From: Hemicentrotus pulcherrimus
Lineage: Eukaryota; Echinodermata; Echinoidea; Camarodonta; Strongylocentrotidae
Length of the DNA stretch: 23,133 bases
Assembly: GCA_003118195.1 (NCBI GenBank)
Contig: BEXV01003816.1
Location: 5,529-28,661 of the forward strand
Direction of reading: 5' to 3'
The notes beneath the pieces are model-generated. The model was not told the origin of the DNA. It saw only the letters and a program-made list of their open reading frames with translations, and searched no databases. Shown one piece after another: positions 1 through 10,567 of this stretch. A program made the position numbers and the translations under genes. How positions within the stretch are numbered: the first letter of the stretch is position 1; every line of letters starts with the position of its first letter.

Positions 1-60
1 AGTACAGATAGAATGGGAAGGGAGGAAGGACAGGGGAAATAGAGAGAATAAAAGATGTGA

Positions 61-106
61 GGGGGGGGGGGGGCAAATGGCAACAAGATGCAAAAAAAAA
101 AAAAAA
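61..106. repeat. Homopolymer runs, poly-G then poly-A
   Basis: A run of 13 G (61-73) is followed by a run of 15 A (92-106). The surrounding first 190 bases are low-complexity and purine-rich, with no recognisable gene. Confidence 0.9.
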
Positions 107-190
107 GTAATTGCTTGGTACAGGCAAAAAGTGTTTACAAATGTCGAGATAAAGCTGTTTAAAACATAGCTGAACAAATCCATATTCCTG

Positions 191-620
191 GTGCTCGATC
201 AGCTGACTGAAAAAAAAATTCGCGTCTACTATTCGCGTCTGCGTGTCCCTTTTGGGCCGACGTGGACGTATATGTTTGACGTATACCTATGCAAAAGTTT
301 TATTGTCTTTTTACTTCCAAGACATGGAGAGAAAAAAATCTGCGTCCAATATTCGCGTCTGCGTGTCCGTTTTGGAAGACGCATGCAGACATGAATAAGA
401 TGCAGATTTTTGTTGTCTGCGTGTCCCTTCAGGGCCATTGAGTACAGAAAAACGAAAAAATTACCAAGCAAAGGTAATACGTCAGAAAAGTGGATTTTCA
501 CGTCTTTGACGTAAAAATCCACTTTTTTGTTGCATAAGTATACTTCAAAAAAGTGGATTTTCACGTGTTTGACGCATAGGTATACGTCAAATTTTGCGTT
601 TGCGTGTCCCTTAGAAGCCA
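191..620. repeat. CpG-rich patchwork of direct and inverted repeats
   Basis: Four direct copies of a word like gtctgcgtgtccctt lie near 236, 354, 415 and 598. An 18-base perfect inverted repeat pairs 275-292 (tttgacgtatacctatgc) with 574-591. A second direct repeat, aagtggattttcacgt followed by ttgacg, occurs near 489 and 551, and its first copy also forms a hairpin with the inverted copy near 514-526. The region is much richer in acgt and cgtc words than its AT-rich neighbours. The long minus-strand frame through it (229-642) only mirrors the repeats. I do not recognise the family; a foldback or satellite-like element is possible. Confidence 0.75.
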
Positions 621-796
621 CCATACTTTTTAACCATTTCAAAGACTTCTAATTTCTGCAATCTTGGATTCGACAATTGATATCACGTCCGCACCATCCA
701 ATTATAACAAAGCAGTAATATCCCCCGGTCGCGCAGCGATACAAGCTTCAGCGCTTGTGATGCGGTTTTATAAGGCTAATGTATTCAAGCATAACG

Positions 797-848
797 CTCT
801 TGTGAGAAATACGTAGAGTACACGGTACCGTATAGTATTTCTCAAGAG
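797..848. repeat. Short inverted repeat (hairpin)
   Basis: The arm at 797-812 (ctcttgtgagaaatac) pairs with 835-848 (gtatttctcaagag) with a two-base gap in one arm and a loop of about 22 bases. Otherwise 621-1295 shows no gene, only this hairpin and an AAT microsatellite. Confidence 0.6.
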
Positions 849-1127
849 TAATATATTGCGTCTGAACATACTTCGTCTGGGTCATTCTGTCTGAGTCGAG
901 CGTATAGTTTCACCATCAGATCGGCAAACCTTGTCGGGTTTTTGGGATTATACTTTGTTAATTTGCTTCTGTTGTTGGATATTCGTGCACATTTCCGTAA
1001 GTACTCTTCACCAGTATAGTTGAGTTTTCACGTCGATACGGGGTTCTTATGTGCTCATTTACAGCGATTTTTAGAATGAATTGAGTTGAGGTTTTATTAT
1101 CCAAACGTTCAAATACAGTAATATAAC

Positions 1128-1151
1128 AATAATAATAATAATAATAATAAA
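1128..1151. repeat. (AAT)n microsatellite
   Basis: About eight tandem AAT units in AT-rich DNA. A short gt/at dinucleotide run follows near 1243-1262. Confidence 0.9.
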
Positions 1152-1295
1152 TGTGTGTTTAACAAATATCTCGAATGAATGATAGGGACCAGAAAATAGT
1201 ATTAAAATGCTTATCGTCTCTGGTACAGTATCTTAACATTAAATGTGTGTGTGTATATATATGAATTATTGAATACAGGTACAACTGAAAGGTAA

Positions 1296-1506
1296 TACAA
1301 AGTTTTGGGAAATTTTGAAAATCGGATGGATAGTGATTCTTTACAATTTTTATGCATTTGGATGCCCCTGTGGATGTTTTATAAGCACTAGAAAATTCAG
1401 CACCTAAAACACTTCTGCTTTCGAGAAAAACTGGATATAAAAATTTACCTGTGCTCCCGGTAAATCTTGATAAATTTTAAATAGCGCCTACGGCCGTACA
1501 ATGGTA
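1296..1506 (+). repeat. Dispersed non-coding repeat, family A, copy 1
   Basis: This block is recognisably homologous to 8727-8946 in the same orientation. Shared landmarks are gattctttacaattt, cctaaaacacttctgctttc, a small hairpin with loop gtgctccc, and the end word cctacggccgtacaatggta. It has no reading frame. Both copies lie on the outer side of a decayed retrotransposon (downstream of the first, upstream of the second), so they are not a common LINE end. Family unknown. Confidence 0.75.
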
Positions 1507-1752
1507 ACCGTGCGACAATGACAATTTCAGAATATGGAGTTGTGACATATAATTTCCAAACGGGAATAGCTAATCGGTCGATTTTAGTCAAGAAATATTG
1601 TTTTATAGCTTAATTATTATCTTGCCCTTGAGAGGGAGCTTCTTCTTCTTCCAATATGGTACAGTCCGCCGTTGGCGTATTATCGTACCTTGCTTGTCAA
1701 GTGCCGAGTGTACAGTGCAAGTAAAAAGGCTCTACAAGAATTCTATGTGCAG

Positions 1753-3114
1753 CTAAAAAACAGTCTGAAGCTCAACGGAGCTTAATGTCTTGCACCTTCT
1801 TCTTGAAAAGTTCCAAAGAGGTGCAATCGACGACAGCAGATGGGAGTTCCACAGTCGGATAGTATCTGGGTAGAATGTGGTTTGGAATAGCACAGTTCGG
1901 GCAAAGGGGACATGGAACTTCTGTGGATTTCCACGGGTGCTGGGACCAACAACTGGTATGAAGTAGGTGACTGGAAGATCAACCAGGCCATGGAGTATGC
2001 TGTAAACCATGCCTACTTTCTGCTGAGCCCTTCTTTCCTGCAGACTTGCCCATTTAAGTTGATTCAGCATGGCTGAGACACTGCTTGTGCGCCGATAGTC
2101 CCCCAGGACGAAGCGTGCACAACGGCGTTGCACCATTTCCACCTTTCTGATGTTCTCCTGGGTGGACGGGTCCCACACTATTGCAGCATACTCCATCACA
2201 GGGCGTACTAACGTCTTGCACAGCAACTCCTTGGTCTTTTGTGGGCAGGCCCCCATGTTTCTTTGCAGAAAGCACCGTACAGAGTTGGCTTTTTTGGTGG
2301 TGATGTTTACATGGTGATTCCATTTCAGGTTGCTCTGGATGTGGACTCCCAAGTACTTTGCAGTTTCTGTTACATGTAGCTGCTCTCCATGGATGAAGTA
2401 AGGAAAGGAGGCTTTGGATGTCTGACGTTTACTAGAGACATGCATAACCTGGCATTTTTGAGGGTGGAATTGCATTAGCCAGTCTGCTTCCCATTCTTGG
2501 AGTGCATCTAAGTCCTTCTGCAGGCATTCTGCATCATCTGCACTTGACACCTTCCTGTACAATATGCAGTCATCTGCAAACAATTTCACTGTAGACTTGG
2601 CTGATATGCAGTCAGGAAGATCATTGATGAACAGCAGGAAGAGAAGAGGCCCGACTACACTACCTTGAGGAACGCCCGACAGGACAGGAGAGGTGTGAGA
2701 AAAGCATCCATCAAGCAATACCCTCTGTGAGCGTCTTGTAAGGAATTCCTCAATCCAGCTATGGGTGCTACCTCGGATTCCATAGTAGTGGATCTTATGG
2801 AGGAGTCTTCCATGTGGAACCTTATCAAAAGCCTTTGATAGGTCCAACAGGATTACATCTATCTGGTCTCTCGAGTCAATTCCACTGGAAAGATCTTGGA
2901 TAGTGAGGAGAAGTTGGGATGTGCAAGACCGTCTCTTCCGGAATCCATGTTGAGCATCCGACAGGATGTGAAAGTCATCAAGGTGCTCAAGGATACTGCT
3001 GCATACGATGTGTTCCAGCGTCTTGCAGATAATAGATGTCAGTGAAACTGGCCTGTAGTTGACTGCTTGGCACCGCTCTCCCTTCTTAAAGATGAGCTTT
3101 ACAGCATAAGGAGA
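1753..3114 (-). pseudogene. 5'-truncated non-LTR retrotransposon reverse transcriptase (jockey/CR1-like LINE), frameshifted near C-terminus
   Basis: This is the reverse transcriptase part of a LINE ORF2, which would copy element RNA into DNA at a nicked target. The minus frame is open from 3114 to 1753 with no methionine needed. It runs from VKLIFKKGE and NYRPVSLTSI through HGFRKRRSC, LDLSKAFDKVPH and GVPQGSVVGPLLF to the catalytic FADD box (about 2580-2569). The LINE thumb/C-terminal motifs KYLGVHI, LVRPVMEYAAIVWDP and VQRRCARFVLG follow. Homology stops abruptly at about 3112 in AT-rich DNA, so the endonuclease and ORF1 are absent, as in ordinary 5' truncation. Near 1845-1850 the expected ending switches frame: the shifted frame gives LPSAVVDCTSLELFKKKVQD and stops at 1772-1774. 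Clade assignment is approximate. A dead copy is likely. Confidence 0.9.
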
Positions 3115-4710
3115 TTATTATTTACAATTTCATAACTTAAGACTCGATTTCAACCGCGACAGCGATCACTGAACTTAGATCGCATATGCTTCCAATAATT
3201 TTGTTATGTTCATTTGGACCAAATCCATGACCCCATACTAACAATTTGTATTACCTGTAATCTACATACTATTCTATGTATCTAACATAATACATGTTTG
3301 TGTGTTTAGTACAAAGCTTAACTTGTATAAATAGACATTATGTATAAGATAATACATTAAGCTATCATAACTTTCTACAGAATAGAGTACATGTTTAATA
3401 TCTAATAAAAGGCAAGAAGCTTGGTTAACTCTTTCTCATTTCCTCCTCCGATTGTGCGGGACTTATAGGCAACTCTGACAAATCAACTTGTTTTATTTTC
3501 AATATTCGTTGGTAGCATAGCCTCTAATAATTGTGATGGGGACTAAATTATGCTTTCCATATCCATGTGGCTTATACTAGCTGTGTAAATTTCAATCAAA
3601 TGGTCTTGTGTAAATTTGTAATAATTTGTTTTAGCTGAAGATATCTTGTTTGGCCTTGATTGATCTATCACAGTTCATAAAAGTGGTGCTCGAATTTACT
3701 ACGTTTGGCTTCATAATCAGGCACAAGAGTTAAATCTTTTTGACAATAATTATTGCATGGCCTCGACTATTCCACTCAAAACTGTATTGCAAAGTTGAAT
3801 TGCGATCGAGCGAGAATTAACATTTTATTTTCCTGTTCCCCGTACATATAGATCAAGAAGATGTCATATCTCAGTTCTATAATTATGTTTGAAAAAATTA
3901 TCGAGATGCATTAAATTTTCATTCATTTTTTGTTTTCATTCGTTTTTATTATCTTCTCTCATTAAGAAGATCTCAAATAATTTATAACATTTTGTACAAA
4001 ATTACAAATAACCTTCACATATAGGACCAAATAAAATATGTGCAAGTGAACTTTAACAAGGTTACATTTTCATATAGAATATTGATCTATTTGCAAATGA
4101 AGTTACATATGCATTTACAGTATAAATATTCACACAAACAAAATTATAGTTTCACAGCTTGCATATAATTATTTATTTTCTTCAACTAGAGAAAAAAAAG
4201 GGGTTATGATATTTCGATCATGCGCAATGGAATGTTTTACTTTACAGCCTAAGGCATTTTTATATGCATAAATAACACTACGTCATTAATAAACACAGTC
4301 ATGACAGGAAACATGGAAATTGTATTTTGAGAGCTGTTCCAACGAATAAAGATGATGAACCCCACATTTTTTCTTGTAATCAATCTTTTATCTGATAAGA
4401 TAACATTTTATTTGTCTCTATCAACCCCCTTCAGTGGTATGATAGCACCACATATTTACAACACAATACAGAAAAAAATATATAAAACAAAGTAAGATAT
4501 GATAATAAAATACATAGACATGATATATACATTTTTATATTACTAAGACACAATAAACATGTGCTAGAGACTAAGTATACACTAAATACAGTTTAAAGTT
4601 ATAAGTCTAAAATATCACGTGGTTTGGTTTGTCTACCACCACGAGTAGGCCTACTACACTTTTATTAACAAAAATAGGACCACTCTAATACTCTTTCACA
4701 CTTGTTTTGT
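3115..4710. other. AT-rich stretch without a recognisable gene
   Basis: No convincing reading frame, splice-site pair, RNA gene or strong internal repeat was seen. The DNA is uniformly AT-rich with scattered A and T runs. It begins exactly where the LINE truncation occurs, so it may approximate old target sequence. Confidence 0.6.
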
Positions 4711-4715
4711 CTTGT

Positions 4716-4803
4716 AACCCCGTACTTTGCTCAGCCCCGTACTATCCTTAACCCCGGACTAACTTTTTTGGCTTTTCTCACTGCAATTCCTTAGCCCCGT
4801 ACT
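4716..4803 (+). repeat. Clustered short repeat, consensus (a/g)ccccgtact
   Basis: Four copies of a 10-11 base word occur in under 90 bases: near 4716, 4734, 4750 (with one substitution, ccggact) and 4794. Spacing is irregular (about 18, 16 and 44). No function is evident. Confidence 0.7.
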
Positions 4804-4867
4804 AGCCACAGGGTTTTAGGTATTACGGTCCGATGAGCATCCATGGGCCCACGTTAGGGCCCAAGAA

Positions 4868-5255
4868 TGCCGCCTCTGACTGTGGGCAAAAGTGCGAAAC
4901 TAACCCCAAGAATCTAGAAATAACCACTATGGTTTCAATTTTATTTCGCGGGTCAACTGCCCCCTCCCCCATCAGTACGCCAGTGCATCCTGTATCCTTC
5001 CATGAATTCCTACCATTAAAAATTATCAGAAGGGAAAAGGACATGTACAAAGGATAAGAGGGCACTTTAGAGGAACCTGAAAAAGTGGGGGCACAGTGTC
5101 CATCCCCAATGAAGGATGCCGCCTCTAACGAAACTAACTGACAAAATCTAGAAATAAACCACATTCCTATTTTATTTCGCGGGTCAACTGCCCACCAGTA
5201 CCTCGGTGCTTCCAGTATCCTACTATTAAAACAATTCTGAGAAAGAAAAATGCAG
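4868..5255 (+). repeat. Diverged tandem duplication, two units about 248 bp apart
   Basis: The block beginning gccgcctctgac at 4868 recurs from about 5117 as gccgcctctaac. Both share atctagaaataa, then ttttatttcgcgggtcaact, then a cagtac...cagtatcct-like stretch and a closing accattaaaa/actattaaaa. The copies differ by several small indels. Short frames on both strands cross the blocks but share no conserved protein, so I do not call a gene. Confidence 0.75.
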
Positions 5256-5935
5256 CTGTTATAGTCTAGATCTAAATACCGAGCCGAGAAGTTATCCCAA
5301 TGATCTTGCGATCGTACGCTTAATTCGGTTTGTCAAAAATATATTATTGTTGCAAGGGAAATCAGCTTTGTTCTTTATTCTTTTTAATGACTGTGTTTAT
5401 AAAAGAATAATGAATACATAAAATGGCAATTTCATCTAAGATCTGAGGGATTTTAGATCTAGAAATCATGAGGGGGAAAAAGTGTGGCGAGATGTCCAGG
5501 GTATTGTGGCGGGTTGGCTTGGGGCGGGTTGTCTTTGTGGCGAGTTGTCTGGAATTCGAACCGGAATGAATGAACAGGCCGCGCCCACCACCGGGCATGC
5601 ATGCAATCTGCAACAGAACGTAACGTAACTGCGCGAATCCATTCTTCCATGAATTCCGCCATTTCTTTCAGCTCAGGCCAGAACCAAAGATCGCAACGCG
5701 TCGTACTGAACGAATTTCTTGAATTCTGCTTAGGAAACTCGTCAATTTTACATCTTTGCATTGTGCTTCTCTTCTCAAATATCAAGGATTCTCAAGCAAA
5801 AGTTCTGGTGAGTTGTCTGTAGACCCTAGGCGTATAGGCGCGACCACCGGCCACTGCGTAGCCTGCCCACATGCAGGCCACACCACTCCAGCTAGCTCCA
5901 GCAAATTAAAGCATAGACATCGACAAACTAGTAAG
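5256..5935. other. Non-coding stretch, no gene recognised
   Basis: Several overlapping short frames exist on both strands (longest about 108 codons), but none shows a domain, splice-site support or codon-like conservation. Palindromic agatct/tctaga words recur here and onwards to about 9410. Confidence 0.5.
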
Positions 5936-6030
5936 GTTGCCTCTCTCTTTAGAGAGCCGACCTTACCCAAATCAGAGGCTAACGAACGAAAGAGACAGAA
6001 AATTCGGTCTTCGACAGACAGACAGACTCA
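5936..6030 (+). repeat. Dispersed non-coding repeat, family B, copy 1
   Basis: A block containing agagagccgacc...acccaaatcagaggctaac and acgaaagagacagaaaa is closely matched at 8962-9045. A small hairpin, ctctctctttagagag, opens it. The two copies differ by a short insertion (gaggaaa) in the second. Confidence 0.75.
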
Positions 6031-6058
6031 CGATTTCGTTTTGATTTGACCTGACCTT

Positions 6059-6128
6059 CCCTTTCTCTAACTCCAGGAAGCTCCAACACCGGCGCTGGTG
6101 TTGGAGCTTCCCGGAGTTACCCTTTCTC
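6059..6128. mobile_element. Miniature palindromic insertion with 9-bp direct repeats
   Basis: A 52-base foldback occupies 6068-6119. Arms 6068-6090 and 6097-6119 match at 22 of 23 positions around a 6-base centre (ggcgct). It is bracketed immediately and exactly by ccctttctc at 6059-6067 and 6120-6128. Flanking direct repeats abutting terminal inverted repeats are the signature of a transposed element, and nine bases suits Mutator-like transposition. The length is far below normal for an element, so a solo terminal palindrome or a chance structure remains possible. Confidence 0.65.
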
Positions 6129-6971
6129 ATGTTTCTGTTGAATAAACACGTTGTTTACGTGAAACCGCTGGGAAAGTGTCGCAGCAAACCTGCCATAACT
6201 TTGGCATAGATCTAGATTTAGGTCTAGAGTGTATATGTCTATGACCATGAATCTTAAAGGTTTAGAATTATGAAAGTAGATCTCTAGAAGGTAATTTTCT
6301 ACTCACCAGGTCCTAATATGAATAATCCTCGACTCTACTATACTAGGCCTAGATCTAGTCCAGAACAGTTGCTTCAGCATGAACCCAATTCAGAAGAAAT
6401 AATAGAATGGGGGTAACGACGCGACGGCGAGCGAGAGTCCGTTGAGGGCGTAAAACGTTTCTCCGCTAGCTAGCTAGAGAGATAGCGATCACCGCGAAAG
6501 TGAAATCCAAGATATTGCACAAATCCCGAAAAATAAAGATGACAGCCACGTTATCTTGTCCGCGAAAAACACACTGAAGAAAAACTGCGATAATTTAATC
6601 CACAGGTATAAAATCCAAAAGCGTTAGTAGGTGATGAGGCGAGCGCGAGTTGCTTCTCTCACGAGTAAAAAAGTTAACACCACGAGATTACCAGAAGGTG
6701 TAAGTAGGGAAAAATGTTCACTCACTGTTCACGATATGATTGGTCGAGCAAAAATTTCTTGACCGTAAACAAACGCAGCCATTCGTCGGCAGTTTGTAAA
6801 CAAAAACTTGATTGGCTGTTTCTACGTCTATGCTGGTACTCGTCAAAAGCCTTTTCAGCAACTAAACAAGGATATTGTGGTGTGGTGTCTCTCAAACTTG
6901 GTCATGATTGATTAGTGCATCATAGTGCGTATATACAAGTGGTGCGAGTAAAAAAGAGTTCCTCCTATGAT
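6129..6971. other. Stretch without a supported gene; a locally CpG-rich part
   Basis: From about 6410 to 6660 the sequence is richer in CG words than its surroundings. It contains ggtataaaatcc near 6605, two attgg words (about 6739 and 6811) and two gtaaaca forkhead-like words (about 6763 and 6795). These could mark an old promoter, but no downstream open exon supports one. A 65-codon frame at 6714-6911 shows no known domain. Confidence 0.35.
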
Positions 6972-8601
6972 TTAGGCACTGATGGCTCCCTTGAACTTCT
7001 CCACAGAGGGCAGTTCAATGAAATTGGTAGGGAGCTCATCCCAGTCCCGGAGCGTTCTTGGGAAGAAACTTTGCCTGTAGCTGTCAGAGTTGGAGCTGGG
7101 TCTCATGAATCTGTGTCGGTGTTGCTGACGTGTTGATTAGAGTCTTGGTTGGATGTAGTCTGGAATTGGTACTGCGACTAGGTGATTGATGGCTTTGTAA
7201 AGCATGGTTACTCGGGCTTGCCTGCGTCTTTCCTCTAAGGGTGGGAGTGCTAGGTCTTCTCTCATTTTGGTGACGCTGGCATCTCGTTGGTAGTTTCCGC
7301 ATATGAAGCATACTGCCCTTTTTTGTATTTTCTCAAGCTGGTCAATCTGATTTTGTCTGTATGGATCCCAGACGACGGAGGCATATTCTAGTTGGGATCG
7401 TACCAAGGAGATGTAGGCCTGTTGTTTAATATGCGATGAGCATTTGCTGATGTTTCTTCTTAGGAATCCCAAGGTTCTCCCTGCTTTTGCTACAACGGCA
7501 TTGATATGAGGCTTCCAGCTGAGATGCTCATGAATTTCAACTCCAAGATAGGTTTGACTAGGTACAGCTTGCAAGATATCCCCTCCTAATTTGTAATGGT
7601 GAATGATTGGTTCTCGCTTCCTATGTACTCTCAGAGTGTTGCATTTCTTAGTGTTAAAATTCATTTGCCAGTCTTCTGTCCATTTGTTTAAGGTGTCAAG
7701 ATCTTTCTGTAGTTTGGTCGTATCTTCTGTTGTCTTTATTTCCCGAAATATGAGGCAGTCGTCGGCGAATAATTTGATAGAAGAGTTTATGTTGTCCCCG
7801 ATGTCGTTGATGTACAGCAGAAACATCAGCGGTCCTAACACATTGTACCTTGGGGTACCCCCGAGTCGATGTGAATTGTAGACGATGCTTCCCCATCAAT
7901 TACTACTCTCTGTGTTCTTGTAGTAAGCCATGTCTGGATCCATCCATTGGTTTTATCTCTTATTCCATAGTGTGCAATCTTCTTCAGTAAGCGTTGATGT
8001 GCTACCATGTCGGATGCCTTAGAAAAGTCGAGTGATGTTTTCGAAATCCATGTTGACAGTTGGCAAGAAGTTGGTATTGGTCAATATGTCCCATAATGGA
8101 ATGAGATATTATATGCTCCATTAATTTAGTGGTAACACAAGTCAGTGACACAGGGCGGTAGTTGCTAGGTATGTTCCTATTTCCCTTTTTGTAGATTGCA
8201 ACAATATTGGCTGTCAACCAGTCTTTTGGAAGTGTGCCTGTCTCATATGACTGCGTGAAGATCAACTGCAAGATGAGAGCAATCTGATTTGCCGCTTCTT
8301 TCATGATACGGATGGGGACCAGATCTGGTCCGCTTGCCTTACGGGGGTTTAAGTTGTCCAACGGGTTTTTAATTCCATCAGTATTGAAGATGACGTTTGC
8401 CATACCTGCAAATGGACTTTCTCCTTTGTCAGGAAAACTTGCAGTGTTCTCTTGTGTAAACACGGATTGATACTGACTGTTCAGTGCCTCAGCCTTTTCT
8501 TTGCTGGTGGTTGCTAGGCCGGACGCAGTCTTCAATGTGGGTATATGTTCAAGAACATAGGTAAAGTGACCTGGCTTGGAATGTTTGGTATGTGCGTACA
8601 T
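6972..8601 (-). pseudogene. Non-LTR retrotransposon reverse transcriptase pseudogene (jockey/CR1-like), with deletion, frameshift and nonsense codon
   Basis: A LINE reverse transcriptase is spread over two frames. The segment 8601-8002 carries NPRKASGPDLVPIRIMKEAA, AIYKKGNRNIPSNYRPVSLT and CQHGFRKHHS. It then jumps directly to DFSKASDMVAHQRLL in another frame, so roughly 25-35 codons that normally lie between these motifs are missing. Near 7840 a second shift falls just after GVPQGT, with two extra bases before VLGPLMFLLYIND; the catalytic FADD box follows. In-frame TAA at 7137-7139 interrupts the C-terminus, which continues as SYRQSFFPRTLRDWDELP to a stop at 6972-6974. It differs clearly from the copy at 1753-3114, so it belongs to another family or lineage. 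It is not functional. Confidence 0.9.
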
Positions 8602-8726
8602 AAAAAATGTATAACAAAAGCAGAAATGTTTGTACGCTTAAAAAATGTTTAACACTGTGGAGTTGAATGAACTTCAGTTCAGTCCAATATCAAATATATA
8701 TGAAGTTGCTACAAAGGTATTAGATC

Positions 8727-8946
8727 TACAGAGTTTTGGGAATTTTTAAAAAAAATGGGTGGATAGACTAGTGATTCTTTACAATTTTGATATGGATGCA
8801 GAAATTTTAGACCCTAAAACACTTCTGCTTTCGAGAAAAATTGAATAGACCATAGACTAGAGTCTAGACCTAGTCTATAAAGATTTATCGGTGCTCCCGA
8901 TAAATGTTGATGAATTTCAAAAACCTCCTACGGCCGTACAATGGTA
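8727..8946 (+). repeat. Dispersed non-coding repeat, family A, copy 2
   Basis: This is the homologue of 1296-1506 in the same orientation. It keeps the hairpin with loop gtgctccc but with changed stem bases, and ends with the same cctacggccgtacaatggta. It carries an extra insertion around 8846-8878 with a small palindrome of ctaga/tctag words. Confidence 0.75.
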
Positions 8947-8961
8947 CATGTATGGAGCTGT

Positions 8962-9045
8962 TCTGTCTCTAAAGAGAGAGCCGACCCTACCCAAATCAGA
9001 GGCTAACAAACGAAAGAGGAAAGAGACAGAAAAATTCGGTCTAGG
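8962..9045 (+). repeat. Dispersed non-coding repeat, family B, copy 2
   Basis: This is the homologue of 5936-6030 in the same orientation. It lies only about 15 bases after family A copy 2, whereas at 1296 family A stands without it. Families A and B may therefore be parts of one longer element. Confidence 0.7.
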
Positions 9046-9570
9046 CTCCACTAGACCTCCAGATATACATGTATATAGTGGAGCCAGACGTAGTCTAAGT
9101 GGAACAACCGACGATATAGAGACTGAAGCTATGCGCGACCATGAAAATTGGTCAATGATTTTATGAAAAAAAAAAATTGAAATTCAAACCTTTGGGGCTT
9201 GTGATCCTGAAGCCGTGAATGTCAAACTCAATAAATGAGGTGTTGTATGAAAGAGCAAGGTTTTCTCCATATTCCCTAAAGGGGCGCACCCCCGAAATTT
9301 TAAAAACGCCTTGGTCAAAACAGCGATAGAAATGTTGTTTGCATCCTATTCCTAGCCCCAAAATTTGCCACTTTCCTAAGGCAGCTGCGCCCCCGCGGCT
9401 TAAGTAGATCTAGGGCTAAACGTAAAGAAATATGTATGCACTTTTTTTCTCGCTAGCCCCAAGAGACTACTTGCCCCAACAGTTACAAAAATACCCTTCC
9501 CCCTATTTGTTGGATCAGCTAATTAGGGACGCGTGAGCTCCGCTCAGTACAAACGATACATTGAATGAAA
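9046..9570. other. Non-coding stretch, nothing recognised
   Basis: No domain-bearing frame, RNA gene or clear repeat was found. Scattered tagatcta-like palindromes and C-rich patches are the only features noted. Confidence 0.5.
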
Positions 9571-9728
9571 GTATGGGTAGCCATTCGCACAATAAAACCC
9601 GGAACTGAATACACGTAAAAGTCAATGCCAATATCGTGGAGACAACGTGCACATTGTCTCCGCGATATTGCCATTGACTATAACGTGTATTCACTTCCGG
9701 GTTTTATTGTGCGTACGGCTAGCCATAC
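9571..9728. repeat. 158-bp loopless palindrome (foldback element)
   Basis: Arms 9571-9649 and 9650-9728 pair without any gap, with 9 mismatches in 79 positions by hand alignment. The centre is gtgcac with no loop. The longest clean run is cgcacaataaaacccggaa. No convincing target-site duplication is visible just outside. A MITE-type foldback or a recent inverted duplication are the two readings. Confidence 0.85.
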
Positions 9729-10567
9729 ACTGTACGTCAACGGCAAATATATATCGCGGCTCAAGCTGCAAGTTGCGCATAACATGCGTACTACTACTAG
9801 GCCTGAGTCGGTACGGTTGGTAACATCGAATCCCGACTTGCCCATTGCCGTCGGGTCCCGGTTACGTTTTTTGGAAACCGACGCTCCGAGAAAAAAAAAT
9901 GAAATGGAGTAAAGGAGGGGGTTTTCGGCCACTTATGACAAAATCCTATTTTTTTGACCCTTTACTTCCTAGTTATTTTCATTTCTTGTTTAAATCATGA
10001 AGCAAATATTCAAACAAAAAAAGATTCAAACAAAAAAAGAATCCCAGAAAAAAATCATGAATTGCCATGACAATATTCATTTCATTTTTCACTGTTTCGG
10101 AGTCAGTTATCGGCATAGCAAAACAGTTTTCGGCCGCATGTACTAAGTCAATAGGAAGCGAGCGCCGTGCGTTTCCACGCTGATCTATAGCACTAGTTGG
10201 CGGAGCAGGTATCCCACGCCGGAGTTTCCCGGAGCTCGCCAGGCGAAAACTAGTACTGCGGTGATCGGAAATTGGAATCTGAATTAGACAGAGATATCGT
10301 GTGTGTGCTGCGGTGTGCGGCTGCATCCATTTAATACATGCGATGAGATACTTTTGAGCTTGCGACTAGCACAAAATCATGCTCTAAATCTGAAAAATAC
10401 TTGAAATAAAGCTCATTTTATGGTACCCATATTTCTTACAGACACGCGTAAGATACTTGATTTTTCAGATTCGGCGGGCCTTCCAATTACATCACTAAAA
10501 TGTGATATTTTAGGATATATTTTCCATTGCAAATGTGGTTCTTCAGTGAATCTTGCATGGTAATGTG
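9729..10567. other. Non-coding stretch upstream of the MITE
   Basis: Nothing gene-like was found. A perfect 16-base tandem doublet (attcaaacaaaaaaag) lies at 10008-10039. The moderate frames on both strands (9625-9912, 9979-10326) show no domain. Confidence 0.5.

Noticed and set aside
229..642. 137-codon minus frame with repeating VYLC and VKIHF-like phrases
   Set aside because: The phrases reflect the direct and inverted DNA repeats; there is no domain or splice context.
5459..5785. Overlapping frames of 73-108 codons on both strands at 5362-6049
   Set aside because: No motif, no conserved counterpart in the second family B copy, and strands compete; treated as chance.
6600..6720. TATA-like ggtataaaatcc with CCAAT and forkhead-like words, as a promoter
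   Set aside because: No exon with a supported frame follows within reach, and such words are common in AT-rich DNA.
9800..9840. Possible tRNA B-box-like sequence (acatcgaatcc)
   Set aside because: It matches the consensus only partly, and no A box or cloverleaf could be built. No tRNA or rRNA gene was found in the window.
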